Of a stretch of DNA of 64,000 bases, positions 25,503-33,540 are shown in pieces (positions within the stretch are counted from its first letter, which is position 1; the number at the start of each line of letters is the position of its first letter). A program made the position numbers and the translations under genes. Source of the stretch: Halobaculum sp. MBLA0147 (GTDB taxonomy: Archaea; Halobacteriota; Halobacteria; Halobacteriales; Haloferacaceae); NCBI RefSeq assembly GCF_041361345.1, contig NZ_JBGKAD010000001.1:1178001-1242000 (forward strand). The letters are read 5' to 3'. The notes under the pieces were generated by a model that made no database searches, was not told the DNA's origin, and worked only from the letters and a program-made list of their open reading frames with translations.

Positions 25503-26078
25503 GTGACCGACGAGTACGACATCGCGGGGCTCGCCCTCACCGACGACCGCTACACCGTCGTCCAGTCACTGGTTCGCAACAAGTACCGCGCGGAGGACGC
25601 CGCCGGGAACGTGGTGCTCCGGGGGAAACAGAAGATGTTCAAACTCCGCGAGGAGTTCCCGTTCGTCGACGGCGACGGCGAGGACGTGTTCACCGTCGAG
25701 GCGGGTGGGATCGTGGACGTGGCCGGCAACTACGTGCTCACGGACGCCCAGACCGGCCGCGAGGTGGTCGTGTTGGACAACGACTTCTCGATCCTCAGAG
25801 ACGTGTGGACGATCCGCGACCCCGAGACCGGTGCCGAACTGGCGGGGATCGCCTCCCGCGGTGCCGTGACGACGCTCGCGCGCAACGTCGTCCCGTTCGG
25901 CGAGTTGATCCCGCACAAGTACGAGATCACCGCGCCGGACGGGAGTCACGTCGGCCGGATCGACGGGCAGTTCTCCGTGCGTGACACCTACGAGATCGAG
26001 ATCGACGACGCGAGCGGCGTCCCGAAGGAGGCCGTCGTCGCCGCCGCGATGGTGATCGACGCGATCCAGGGGAACTGA
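25503..26078 (+). CDS. LURP-one-related (tubby-like) protein
   Basis: A 191-residue beta-rich protein. Repeated strands such as LRGKQKMFKLREEFPFVD, GGIVDVAGNYVLTD, REVVVLDNDFSIL and VGRIDGQFSVRDTYEIEID match the LURP-one/tubby C-terminal barrel fold, which binds membrane lipids or scaffolds in other groups. The GTG at 25503 is directly upstream of the first strand. It sits between tgtA and arcS but shares no obvious function with them. Confidence 0.75.
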   Translation: MTDEYDIAGLALTDDRYTVVQSLVRNKYRAEDAAGNVVLRGKQKMFKLREEFPFVDGDGEDVFTVEAGGIVDVAGNYVLTDAQTGREVVVLDNDFSILRDVWTIRDPETGAELAGIASRGAVTTLARNVVPFGELIPHKYEITAPDGSHVGRIDGQFSVRDTYEIEIDDASGVPKEAVVAAAMVIDAIQGN

Positions 26079-26179
26079 GTCCGCGGGCCGAACGCTGCCT
26101 GGGACCCCGCGCTCCCGTCCACACCGCGACGCGCGTCCGACTCGGAAGGCATTTCGACCGCGCACCCCGACGAGCGGGC

Positions 26180-27982
26180 ATGACCGACCACTTCGAGGTC
26201 CACGACCGGGACGGGGCGGCCCGGCTGGGCGAACTCCGACTCGGCGCCGGGACGACGACGCCGGCTCTCGTCGCGGACGCCGACGCCGACCCCGGCCACC
26301 CGGACGAGGCCGCCGTCCTACGCGACGCCGGCAGTCTCTGGACGGAGCACCGCGAGGTGCCCGCGGGGGACGACGACGTACTCACACTGTTGCCACACCG
26401 CGCGTTCCCGTCCGGGACGCGCGAGGAGGTGATCGACTCGTTCGCACCCGACTACCCCGAGATCGACGGCCCGTCCGCGGCGGTCGTCACGAGCGACGCC
26501 CCCGACGCCGGCGGCGCCGCCGAGGCGCCCGTCGACGCCTACGTGCTCTCGGACGCACAAGGGGTGGTGGGCCACGCGAGCGCCTTCGTCGACGCCGTGA
26601 TCCGCACCCGCGGGACGGTGCCACCGGACACCGCCGTCTACCTCGCCGGGGTCGCCACGCCGCGCAACGTCGCCGCCCTCGTCTACGCCGGCGTCGACCT
26701 CGTCGACGCGACGGCCGCCCGCGTCGCCGGCTCGCGCGGTCGGTACCTCACGACGGACGACGAGCGATTCCTCGAGGACCTCGACGAGTTGCCCTGTGCG
26801 TGTCCGGCCTGTCGCGGCCCGCGGGCGGAGTTCGACCGCCGCGACTGTGAACGCCACAACGTGAACGCGCTGGCGGCGGAACTGCGCCGCGTTCGACGGC
26901 GGATCCGCGAGGGGCGACTCCGGGACTACCTGGAGGGGCAGAGTCGCCACGAGCAGTGGGTGACGGCGACGATGCGGGAACTCGACCAGGAGTACGCCTA
27001 CCTGGAGCGGCGGACGCCGGTCGTCCGCGAGAACGAGGTGACGGCGGCGACGGACGACACGCTGCGGCGCGTCGAGATCCAGCGGTTCGCCGAGCGCGTC
27101 ACCGGGCGGTACCGGTGTCGGTTCGACCAGCCGCTCGTGTTGGTGCCGTGTTCCGCGAGCAAGCCGTACTCGGAGTCGCAGTCACACGCGCAGTTCCACG
27201 ACGCGATCCAGTACCGTGGACACACCGTCTCGATGACCTCCCCCATCGGCGTCGTCCCGCAGGAGTTGGAGCTGACGTACCCCGCACAACACTACGACAC
27301 GGTCGTCACCGGCGAGTGGACGGAGACGGAGAAGACGTTCGTCGCGGACGTGCTCCGGGCGTACCTCGACCGCACCGACTACCCTCGCGTGATCGCCCAC
27401 GTCCCGCCGGAGGGGTACCGCGACATCTGCGAGCGCGTCGCCGCCGAGGTAGACGTGCCCTTCGAGTTCACGGTCGAGGACCACCCGACGACGACGGAGT
27501 CCATCGGCAACCTCATGCGGACGCTCGACGGGGAAGAGAAGTACCGCAAGCGCGAGCGCCAGCACAACACGATCCGTGCCATCGCGGACTACCAGTTCGG
27601 CGACGGCGCGGGCGACGCGCTGTTCGAGGAGTTCACGACGACGAGTCGCTACCCGAAACTCCAGGTGCGTGACGACGACGGCGAGCAGTTGGCGACGATG
27701 GTGCCCAACTACGGCGTGTTGTCGTTCACCCTCGCCGGGGCTCGCCGGTGGGGCGACGGTGACGCGCCGACGAAACGCGTGGAGATCGACGACTTCGTCC
27801 CGAGCGGGAGCGTGCTCGCGCCGGGCGTCGTGGACGCGGACGACGACGTGCGCGTCGGCGACGAGGTGATCGTCGAGGGGCCCAGCGCCTTCGCCGTCGG
27901 CCGCGCGCAGATGTTCGGCCGCGAGATGCGCGACTCCACGCGTGGCGTCGCGGTGAAAGTACGTCACTCCGAGGAGATCTGA
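26180..27982 (+). CDS. arcS: Archaeosine synthase ArcS (TgtA2)
   Basis: A 600-residue enzyme that converts preQ0 in tRNA position 15 to archaeosine by amidation. The N-terminal half is a decayed TGT domain without the DSGSF catalytic motif but with the zinc-binding CACPACRGP. The ArcS-specific block with PCSASKPYSESQSH is near residue 318, and a PUA domain closes the protein (about 520-600: KRVEIDDFVPSGSVLAPGVVD...). It pairs with tgtA at 22791. Confidence 0.96.
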   Translation: MTDHFEVHDRDGAARLGELRLGAGTTTPALVADADADPGHPDEAAVLRDAGSLWTEHREVPAGDDDVLTLLPHRAFPSGTREEVIDSFAPDYPEIDGPSAAVVTSDAPDAGGAAEAPVDAYVLSDAQGVVGHASAFVDAVIRTRGTVPPDTAVYLAGVATPRNVAALVYAGVDLVDATAARVAGSRGRYLTTDDERFLEDLDELPCACPACRGPRAEFDRRDCERHNVNALAAELRRVRRRIREGRLRDYLEGQSRHEQWVTATMRELDQEYAYLERRTPVVRENEVTAATDDTLRRVEIQRFAERVTGRYRCRFDQPLVLVPCSASKPYSESQSHAQFHDAIQYRGHTVSMTSPIGVVPQELELTYPAQHYDTVVTGEWTETEKTFVADVLRAYLDRTDYPRVIAHVPPEGYRDICERVAAEVDVPFEFTVEDHPTTTESIGNLMRTLDGEEKYRKRERQHNTIRAIADYQFGDGAGDALFEEFTTTSRYPKLQVRDDDGEQLATMVPNYGVLSFTLAGARRWGDGDAPTKRVEIDDFVPSGSVLAPGVVDADDDVRVGDEVIVEGPSAFAVGRAQMFGREMRDSTRGVAVKVRHSEEI

Positions 27983-28052
27983 CGCGAAAGTCGATAAAGA
28001 ACCCCGAAAGGGACACCTCCCGCAGTCCAAGCCCGGCCGACCGAACGAAGAG

Positions 28053-28226
28053 TTACTCGAAGAGCGACCGTACTGCGTCCGCGAACGTCGTCTCGTTCAC
28101 TGGGTCTCGGAGTTGCTGGCCGTACGCTTCACGGCGCTCGGCGTCGGTTCGGTCGACAGTTATCACCCTGAACCCACCGTCGGGCTGTGTATCCGACCCG
28201 TCCGAGTTCGACGATTGGCTGTCCAC
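28053..28226 (-). CDS. Small hypothetical protein interrupted upstream by the mobile element
   Basis: A 57-residue open frame from a GTG at 28226: a Ser/Asp-rich head followed by VITVDRTDAERREAYGQQLRDPVNETTFADAVRSLFE. The frame continues rightwards into the transposon-like element at 28290, whose left end lies 64 bp upstream, so the promoter or an earlier start may have been lost. No family recognised. Confidence 0.45.
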   Translation of the reverse strand: MDSQSSNSDGSDTQPDGGFRVITVDRTDAERREAYGQQLRDPVNETTFADAVRSLFE

Positions 28227-28289
28227 GATGGTCTCACTTGCTTCTATTCTTGTAAAACCCACCCTACGGTCGGCGATAGTGTCAGAACG

Positions 28290-28674
28290 ATAGTGTTCAG
28301 ATAAGGGTGAGCAGTCGGACGAGACTCCCACTCAGGAAGCCCCGAGGGAATCGCGGTCGCTCGGCGACATATCGCGCCTCTTGTGCCCGGCTTCGCCGGT
28401 TACATCGAGGCGCGGCGCAGCCGCGCCTCGCAGGCACCGCTCGGCGCGATAGGGGTCGCCGAGACGACTGAACTGAACGCGATCCCCTCTACGGGAGAGC
28501 GGAGCTCTCCCGAGCTCACGGCGGCGCAGCCGCCGTGACCGCCCCTTCCGGTCCCGCCCGAATCCGCCCCGCACAGCGCCTCTTCCTCCCCAGCCTCGTC
28601 GCTCGCTGCGCTCGCTCCTCCCTCGCGCGTTTCTCGCGCGCCACCCGCAGCTATCGGCTTATCCGAACACCGCC
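28290..28674. mobile_element. 385-bp transposon-like element without transposase (MITE-like), hairpin-rich
   Basis: The left end GATAGTGTTCAGATAA (28290-28305) and right end TTATCCGAACACCGCC (28659-28674) are inverted repeats matching at 12 of 16 positions. Both are flanked by the same 8 bp, GTCAGAAC (28282-28289 and 28675-28682), a target-site duplication. Inside there is no credible gene but a chain of perfect hairpins: 28407-28429, 28493-28511, 28516-28538 and 28624-28640. A diverged relative begins at 60310 with a 16-bp end identical to the right end. Terminal repeats and target size suggest mobilisation by a DDE transposase encoded elsewhere. Confidence 0.75.
28360..28463. ncRNA. Candidate multi-branched structured RNA inside the element
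   Basis: An outer stem pairs CTCGGCGAC (28360-28368) with GTCGCCGAG (28455-28463) and continues as ATCGCGCC (28371-28378) with GGCGCGAT (28443-28450). Inside, GTGCC (28383-28387) pairs with GGCAC (28433-28437). That stem encloses two hairpins, CGGC-TTC-GCCG (about 28388-28398) and GAGGCGCGGC-GCA-GCCGCGCCTC (28407-28429). Nested perfect pairing of this kind is rarely accidental, even at high GC. Transcription is unproven and the strand is unknown; a DNA cruciform is the alternative. Confidence 0.4.
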
Positions 28675-28801
28675 GTCAGAACAGGCGTGGGTTTTGTATC
28701 ATCAGTTATCGAGTGGATCGACTGTTCGCCGTCGTGTCGTGTTCGCCGCCGACGATGCCGCGTCCCGAACACGTAGGTCGCTCCGTCACGTCGCTGGGAG
28801 C

Positions 28802-30997
28802 GTGTCACGAGACGTACGCGTCGGTGCGGACGTCGGGGGGACGTTCACCGACCTCGTGACGGTCGCGGACGGGACCGTCACGGTCGAGAAAGTACCGTCG
28901 ACCCCGGGCGCGCCGGCGGACGGAGTCGTCGACGGCCTCGCGGCCAGTGCCGCCGACCCGGCGGCGATCGGGTTCCTCGGCCACGGCACCACCGTCGCCA
29001 CCAACGCCGTCTTGGAGGGCGAGTGGGCCGACACCGCGCTGGTGACGACCGAGGGGTTCGCGGACGCACTGGAGATCGGGCGCCAGACCCGCCCGGACAT
29101 CTACGACTTCCGAGCGACGCGGCCGGACCCAGTCGTCCCACGCGACCGACGCCACGGCGTCCCGGAGCGACTCGACGAGCGCGGCGGGGTGGTCGAGCCG
29201 TTGGACGAGGACGCGGTCCGTACACTCGGGCGAGAACTCGCCGCCGAACCCGTCGAGAGTGTCGCCGTCGCGACGCTGTTCGCGTTCGAGAACCCGACCC
29301 ACGAGCGACGGATCGCGGAGCTGTTGCGGGACGCGGGCGTCGAGGCGCCGATCTCGTTGTCCTCGACCGTCCTGCCGGAGATCCGCGAGTACGAGCGGAC
29401 GCTGGCGACGGCGCTGAACGCCGGTCTCGTCCCGGTGTTCGACGAGTACGTGGGGAGTCTGGCGGCGGAGACGACCGCGATGGGTATCGAGGCCCCGCTG
29501 CGGATCATGGGGTCGAACGGCGGACTGATGGCCGTCGACGCCGCACGCGAGCGGCCGGTCGAGACGCTGCTGTCTGGGCCCGCCGCGGGTGTCCGCGCGG
29601 CGGCGTACGTCGCCGCCCGTGCCGGCAGTGGGGCGGACGAAGCTCCCAACCCCACGGGCGGAACCGGTACCGCCACCCCCGCAGACGGCCCCGGTTCTGC
29701 CGGCTACGACGACGTACTCACGATGGACGTGGGCGGCACCTCCTGTGACGTGTCGGTCGTCACGGACGGGGAGCCGGCGGTGTCGACGGAGACGACCGTC
29801 GGCGACTACCCGGTCGCGGTGCCGACCGTCGACGTTCACACCGTCGGGGCCGGCGGCGGCTCGATCGCACACGTCGACGCCGGCGGGGCGCTGCGCGTCG
29901 GGCCACAGTCGGCCGGCGCCGATCCGGGGCCGGTGTGTTACGGCCGCGGCGGCACCGAGCCGACGGTGACGGACGCCCACCTCCTGTTGGGGCGACTCGA
30001 CCCGGAAGCGTTCGTCGCGGACGCGCTCGACGCCGACGCCGCGGACGTGCGGGCAGCCTTCGAGCCGCTGGCCGACGAGCTGGGCCAGAGTGTCCGCGAG
30101 ACCGCCGCGGGTGTGATCGAGGTGGCGAACGCGGCGACCGAGCGGGCGCTGCGGGTCGTCTCCGTCGAGCGGGGCCACGACCCACGCGAGTTCGCGCTGG
30201 TGGCGTACGGCGGCGCGGGGCCACTCCACGCCGCGGCGTTGGCGGACCGTCTCGACGTGCCGGAGGTGATCGTGCCGCGAGCGGCGGGCGTGTTGTCCGC
30301 GCTGGGACTACTCGTCTCCGACGTGACGTACGACTACGCGAGTTCGACCGTGCGGCCGTGGGCGGACGTGTCGCTGGCGACGCTCCGGGAGACGTTCGCG
30401 GGGTTCGAGGCGGAGGGACGCGAGGAGTTGGCCGCCGCGGGCCACGACGACGACGCCGTCGAGATCGAGCGGGCGGCGGACCTGCGGTACGTCGGGCAGT
30501 CGTTCGAGTTGCGCGTGCCGGTGCCGGACCCGGCGGGGTTCGACGACGCCACGAGCTACCGCGAGACGGTCGCGGAGCGGTTCCACACGGCCCACCGGCG
30601 GCGGTACGGCCACGCGGAGCCGTCGGAACCGGTCGAGTTGGTGACGCTGCGACTCCGGGCGCGGGGTGTCGTCGAGCCCCCGGCGCTCGCGGTCGGGGAC
30701 GACGGCGAGGCGGGTGGCGCCGACGGCGCCGAGGCCGACGGGGCGAACGGTGGCGGGGACGACGGAGGCGCGACGGCTGCGGACGCCGTCCGGACGACCC
30801 GAGGTGTGGTGTTCGACGGGACGGAGCGAGACACGCCAGTGTACGACCGCGAGCGACTGGTGCCCGGTGTCGCCTTCGACGGGCCGGCGGTCGTCGAAGG
30901 ACCGGAGAGCACGATCGTCGTCCACCCCGAGCAACGGGCGCGCGTCGACGACCACGCGAACGTGATCGTCGCGGTCGACGGAGGTGACGACTCGTGA
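28802..30997 (+). CDS. hyuA: Hydantoinase A / 5-oxoprolinase-type subunit
   Basis: A 731-residue ATP-binding subunit of the hydantoinase/oxoprolinase family. Motifs: VGADVGGTFTDLV at the start (phosphate loop), GHGTTVATNAVLEG, SSTVLPEIREYERTLATALNA, GSNGGLM, LSGPAAG, and DVGGTSCDVSVV in the second ATPase half. It opens cyclic imides or lactams using ATP; hydantoin, N-methylhydantoin and 5-oxoproline are candidate substrates. Acidic/Gly low-complexity insertions occur near residues 285-305 and 640-665. The GTG at 28802 is the first start after the element-derived upstream sequence. Confidence 0.93.
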   Translation: MSRDVRVGADVGGTFTDLVTVADGTVTVEKVPSTPGAPADGVVDGLAASAADPAAIGFLGHGTTVATNAVLEGEWADTALVTTEGFADALEIGRQTRPDIYDFRATRPDPVVPRDRRHGVPERLDERGGVVEPLDEDAVRTLGRELAAEPVESVAVATLFAFENPTHERRIAELLRDAGVEAPISLSSTVLPEIREYERTLATALNAGLVPVFDEYVGSLAAETTAMGIEAPLRIMGSNGGLMAVDAARERPVETLLSGPAAGVRAAAYVAARAGSGADEAPNPTGGTGTATPADGPGSAGYDDVLTMDVGGTSCDVSVVTDGEPAVSTETTVGDYPVAVPTVDVHTVGAGGGSIAHVDAGGALRVGPQSAGADPGPVCYGRGGTEPTVTDAHLLLGRLDPEAFVADALDADAADVRAAFEPLADELGQSVRETAAGVIEVANAATERALRVVSVERGHDPREFALVAYGGAGPLHAAALADRLDVPEVIVPRAAGVLSALGLLVSDVTYDYASSTVRPWADVSLATLRETFAGFEAEGREELAAAGHDDDAVEIERAADLRYVGQSFELRVPVPDPAGFDDATSYRETVAERFHTAHRRRYGHAEPSEPVELVTLRLRARGVVEPPALAVGDDGEAGGADGAEADGANGGGDDGGATAADAVRTTRGVVFDGTERDTPVYDRERLVPGVAFDGPAVVEGPESTIVVHPEQRARVDDHANVIVAVDGGDDS

Positions 30998-32994
30998 GCG
31001 ACGAGCGTGTGGACGGGGAAGAGGGCGAGCGCGAGGGTGACGACCACGTCGACGACGGGTCGCGTGCCGACGCCACGTCCCGCGTCGACCCGGTGACGCT
31101 GGAGGTGATCCGCAACGGCTGCGAGGCGGTCGCCGAGGAGATGAACGCGGACCTCGTGCGGACGGCCCACTCCCCGAACGTCACCGAGCGGCGGGACTGT
31201 TCGACGGCACTGTTCGACGCCGACGGGAAGATGGTGGCACAGGCGGAGACGATGCCGGTCCATCTCGGCGCGATGCCGTTCTCCGTGGCCGCAGCCGTGG
31301 AGGCGTTCCCGCCCGAATCGCTACGACCGGGCGACTCGATCCTGCTGAACGACCCGTACCGGGGCGGCGCACACCTCCCAGACCTCACACTGGTGACACC
31401 GGTGTTCGACCGCGACGGCGAGTCGGTGGTCGCGTTCGCGGCCAATCGCGCTCACCACGCCGACGTGGGCGGCGGGACCGCCGGCAGCGTCGGCGCGACG
31501 GCGACGGAGATCTACCAGGAGGGGCTGCGGATCCCGCCGGTGAAGTTCGAACGCGGACGGGGTCACGAGGGAGACGGCGACGAACACGTCGGAGACACCG
31601 GTTCCGAGTCGGTGTCGGACGACGACAGCGAGTGGACTGCGGACGACGACGACGGCCCGTGCGTGGCGAACGAGGTGAACGAGGACGTGTTGTCGCTGAT
31701 CCTCGCGAACGTGCGGACGCCCTCGGAACGGCGCGGCGACCTGCGCGCACAGACCGCGGCGAACGCGACCGGGCGACGGCGGGTCCACGACCTGCTCGCG
31801 GAGCACGGGGAGACACTCACGATCGCCTTCGAGGCGCTGAAAGACTACTCCGAGCGGCGGATGCGCGACGCGATCGCGGACCTCCCGGACGGCACCTACG
31901 AGTTCGCGGACGCGGTCGAGGGTGACGGCCACGGGAACGGTCCGCTCCCGATCCGCGTGACCGTCGAGATCGACGGGACGGACGTGCGGGTGGACTTCGC
32001 CGGGACCGCCGACCAGACGCCGGGGCCGGTCAACGCCGTCCGAGCGGTGACGGCGTCGGCGACGTACTACGCGGTGCGGTGTGTGACGGACCCGGAGATC
32101 CCTCCGAACCACGGCTGTTACCGCCCGGTCGAGATCGAGACACCCGACGGGAGTCTCGTCGACCCGGAGCCGCCGGCGGCGGTCGTCGGCGGGAACTTGG
32201 AGACCTCCCAGCGCGTGACGGACGTGGTGTTCGGCGCGTTGGCGCAGGCGGCCCCGGAGTCGGTGCCGGCGGCGGGACAGGGGACGATGAACAACGTCAC
32301 CTTCGGCGGGACGGACCCGCGCGAGACGGTGCCGGGCGACGACCAGTACGCCTTCTACGAGACGGAGGCGGGTGGATTCGGAGCCCACGCGTCGGGTGAC
32401 GGGCTCGATGCGGTCCACGTCCACATGTCGAACACGCTGAACACGCCGGTGGAGGTGTTGGAGACGGCGTACCCGCTGCGGGTCGAACGGTACGCGCTGC
32501 GGCCCGACACCGGCGGCGCCGGGGAGTTCCGCGGTGGGTTGGGACTCCGGCGCGACGTGCGTGTCCGGGACCACACGGCGCGGTTCAGTGTGCTCGCGGA
32601 CAGACAGGCGTCGCGGCCGTACGGACTCGCCGGTGGAGAGCCGGGCGCGTCCGGTGCGGTCGCGCTGGTGGACGACGACGGAGCGATCACGGAACGACTC
32701 GATCCGAAACAGACCCGGGATCTGCCGGCGGGGAGCGTCGTCAGCGTGCGAACGCCGGGCGGCGGCGGGTTCGGCGATCCCGCGGATCGGGACGTGGCGC
32801 GGATCGTCCGGGACCTCCGACTGGGGAAACTGTCGGTCGAGCACGCACGGGAGGCCTACGGGATCGACCCGGACGACGTGGTGGGGACGGTCGTAGACGA
32901 GAGCGAGGACAGAGGCGACGGGACCGAAGCCGACGAGGACGAAGCGAACGAGGGCCGGTCCGATCACGCCGAGGGGTCGGCGAGCGACGAGTGA
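30994..32994 (+). CDS. hyuB: Hydantoinase B / 5-oxoprolinase-type subunit
   Basis: A 666-residue second subunit, coupled to hyuA by a GTGA overlap. Typical blocks are DPVTLEVIRNGCEAVAEEMNADLVRTAHSPNV, ILLNDPYRGGAHLPDLTL, FAANRAHHADVGG, and GQGTMNNVTFGG. An acidic insertion (GDGDEHVGDTGSESVSDDDSE...) sits around residues 190-215 and a long acidic tail ends the protein; both look like halophilic additions without catalytic meaning. Together the two genes encode one ATP-dependent cyclic-amide hydrolase. Confidence 0.94.
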   Translation: MSDERVDGEEGEREGDDHVDDGSRADATSRVDPVTLEVIRNGCEAVAEEMNADLVRTAHSPNVTERRDCSTALFDADGKMVAQAETMPVHLGAMPFSVAAAVEAFPPESLRPGDSILLNDPYRGGAHLPDLTLVTPVFDRDGESVVAFAANRAHHADVGGGTAGSVGATATEIYQEGLRIPPVKFERGRGHEGDGDEHVGDTGSESVSDDDSEWTADDDDGPCVANEVNEDVLSLILANVRTPSERRGDLRAQTAANATGRRRVHDLLAEHGETLTIAFEALKDYSERRMRDAIADLPDGTYEFADAVEGDGHGNGPLPIRVTVEIDGTDVRVDFAGTADQTPGPVNAVRAVTASATYYAVRCVTDPEIPPNHGCYRPVEIETPDGSLVDPEPPAAVVGGNLETSQRVTDVVFGALAQAAPESVPAAGQGTMNNVTFGGTDPRETVPGDDQYAFYETEAGGFGAHASGDGLDAVHVHMSNTLNTPVEVLETAYPLRVERYALRPDTGGAGEFRGGLGLRRDVRVRDHTARFSVLADRQASRPYGLAGGEPGASGAVALVDDDGAITERLDPKQTRDLPAGSVVSVRTPGGGGFGDPADRDVARIVRDLRLGKLSVEHAREAYGIDPDDVVGTVVDESEDRGDGTEADEDEANEGRSDHAEGSASDE

Positions 32995-33019
32995 GTCAGC
33001 CGAGGGACGAGAGTGTCGT

Positions 33020-33170
33020 GCGGTCGCGGTGCGGTGGAGCGTGTCGTTGAGCGGTGCGGTGCGGTCGCGGTGCGGTGGAGCGTGTCGTCGAGCGGTCCGG
33101 GGCGGTCGCGGGGGGTCGCGGGGCAGTCGCGGTGCGGTGGAGCGTGTCGTTGAGCGGTCCGGGGCGGTTG
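33020..33170. repeat. Irregular tandem repeat after hyuB
   Basis: Three copies of a block containing TCGCGGTGCGGTGGAGCGTG start at about 33023, 33064 and 33126, joined by GCGGT-rich filler. Similar GCGGTGCGG-rich DNA lies, inverted, at about 2690-2745. There is no open frame of interest. Together with the hairpins that follow, it fills the 342-bp gap before the next gene. Confidence 0.75.
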
Positions 33171-33203
33171 CGGTGCGGTCGCGGTCCGGCACCGGGACAC
33201 CGA

Positions 33204-33257
33204 CCGCGAGCGCGCCCTGCGGGGCGCGCTCGCGGCCCTTCTTGATCGAGCTTTTTT
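33204..33257 (+). terminator. Probable terminator of hyuAB
   Basis: A perfect 14-bp stem, CCGCGAGCGCGCCC with GGGCGCGCTCGCGG around a TGCG loop (33204-33235), is followed 16 bp later by TTTTTT at 33252-33257. Archaeal termination mainly uses T-tracts, so this could stop the hyuAB transcript. Confidence 0.45.
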
Positions 33258-33290
33258 CCTCGGGTGGCGCGCGGCGCGCGCCACCCGAGG
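33258..33290. repeat. Perfect 15-bp palindromic hairpin
   Basis: CCTCGGGTGGCGCGC (33258-33272) and its exact complement (33276-33290) are separated by 3 bases. It directly follows a T-run on the left and precedes AGTGAAAAAG on the right, so the pairing nearly extends outward in both directions. It lies 47 bp before the ATG of the small gene at 33337. A cruciform or regulator site is possible. Confidence 0.7.
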
Positions 33291-33336
33291 AGTGAAAAAG
33301 GTCGGTTTCTTTGCGTTGTGGCTCCAAGCGACACGC

Positions 33337-33537
33337 ATGACAACGCTCCTGGGGATCGACGACACGGGCGGGATGGCGGTCTTCGGACTCCACGTGGTCG
33401 TCGGGATGCTGCTGCTGGTACCGGGTGTGCTCAACCTCGTCGGTGGGAACCTCCCGCAGGGTGGGTTGATGACACTCATCGGCCTGATGGTGGTCGTGGC
33501 GGGGCGGTCCGTCGGGCGGATCATGGCGCGGCGCTGA
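33337..33537 (+). CDS. Small two-span membrane protein
   Basis: A 66-residue protein with two membrane segments, at about residues 12-32 (AVFGLHVVVGMLLLVPGVLNL) and 40-58 (LMTLIGLMVVVAGRSVG), and a basic C terminus. It ends 3 bp before the AAA ATPase, so co-transcription is likely. A TTTCTTTG stretch about 25 bp before the ATG may be its TATA region. No known family. Confidence 0.6.
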   Translation: MTTLLGIDDTGGMAVFGLHVVVGMLLLVPGVLNLVGGNLPQGGLMTLIGLMVVVAGRSVGRIMARR

Positions 33538-33540
33538 GCG

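Noticed and set aside
28290-28674. Autonomous insertion sequence
   Set aside because: At 385 bp with no transposase frame it cannot encode its own mobility; IS200/IS605 types are also excluded by the terminal inverted repeats and target duplication.
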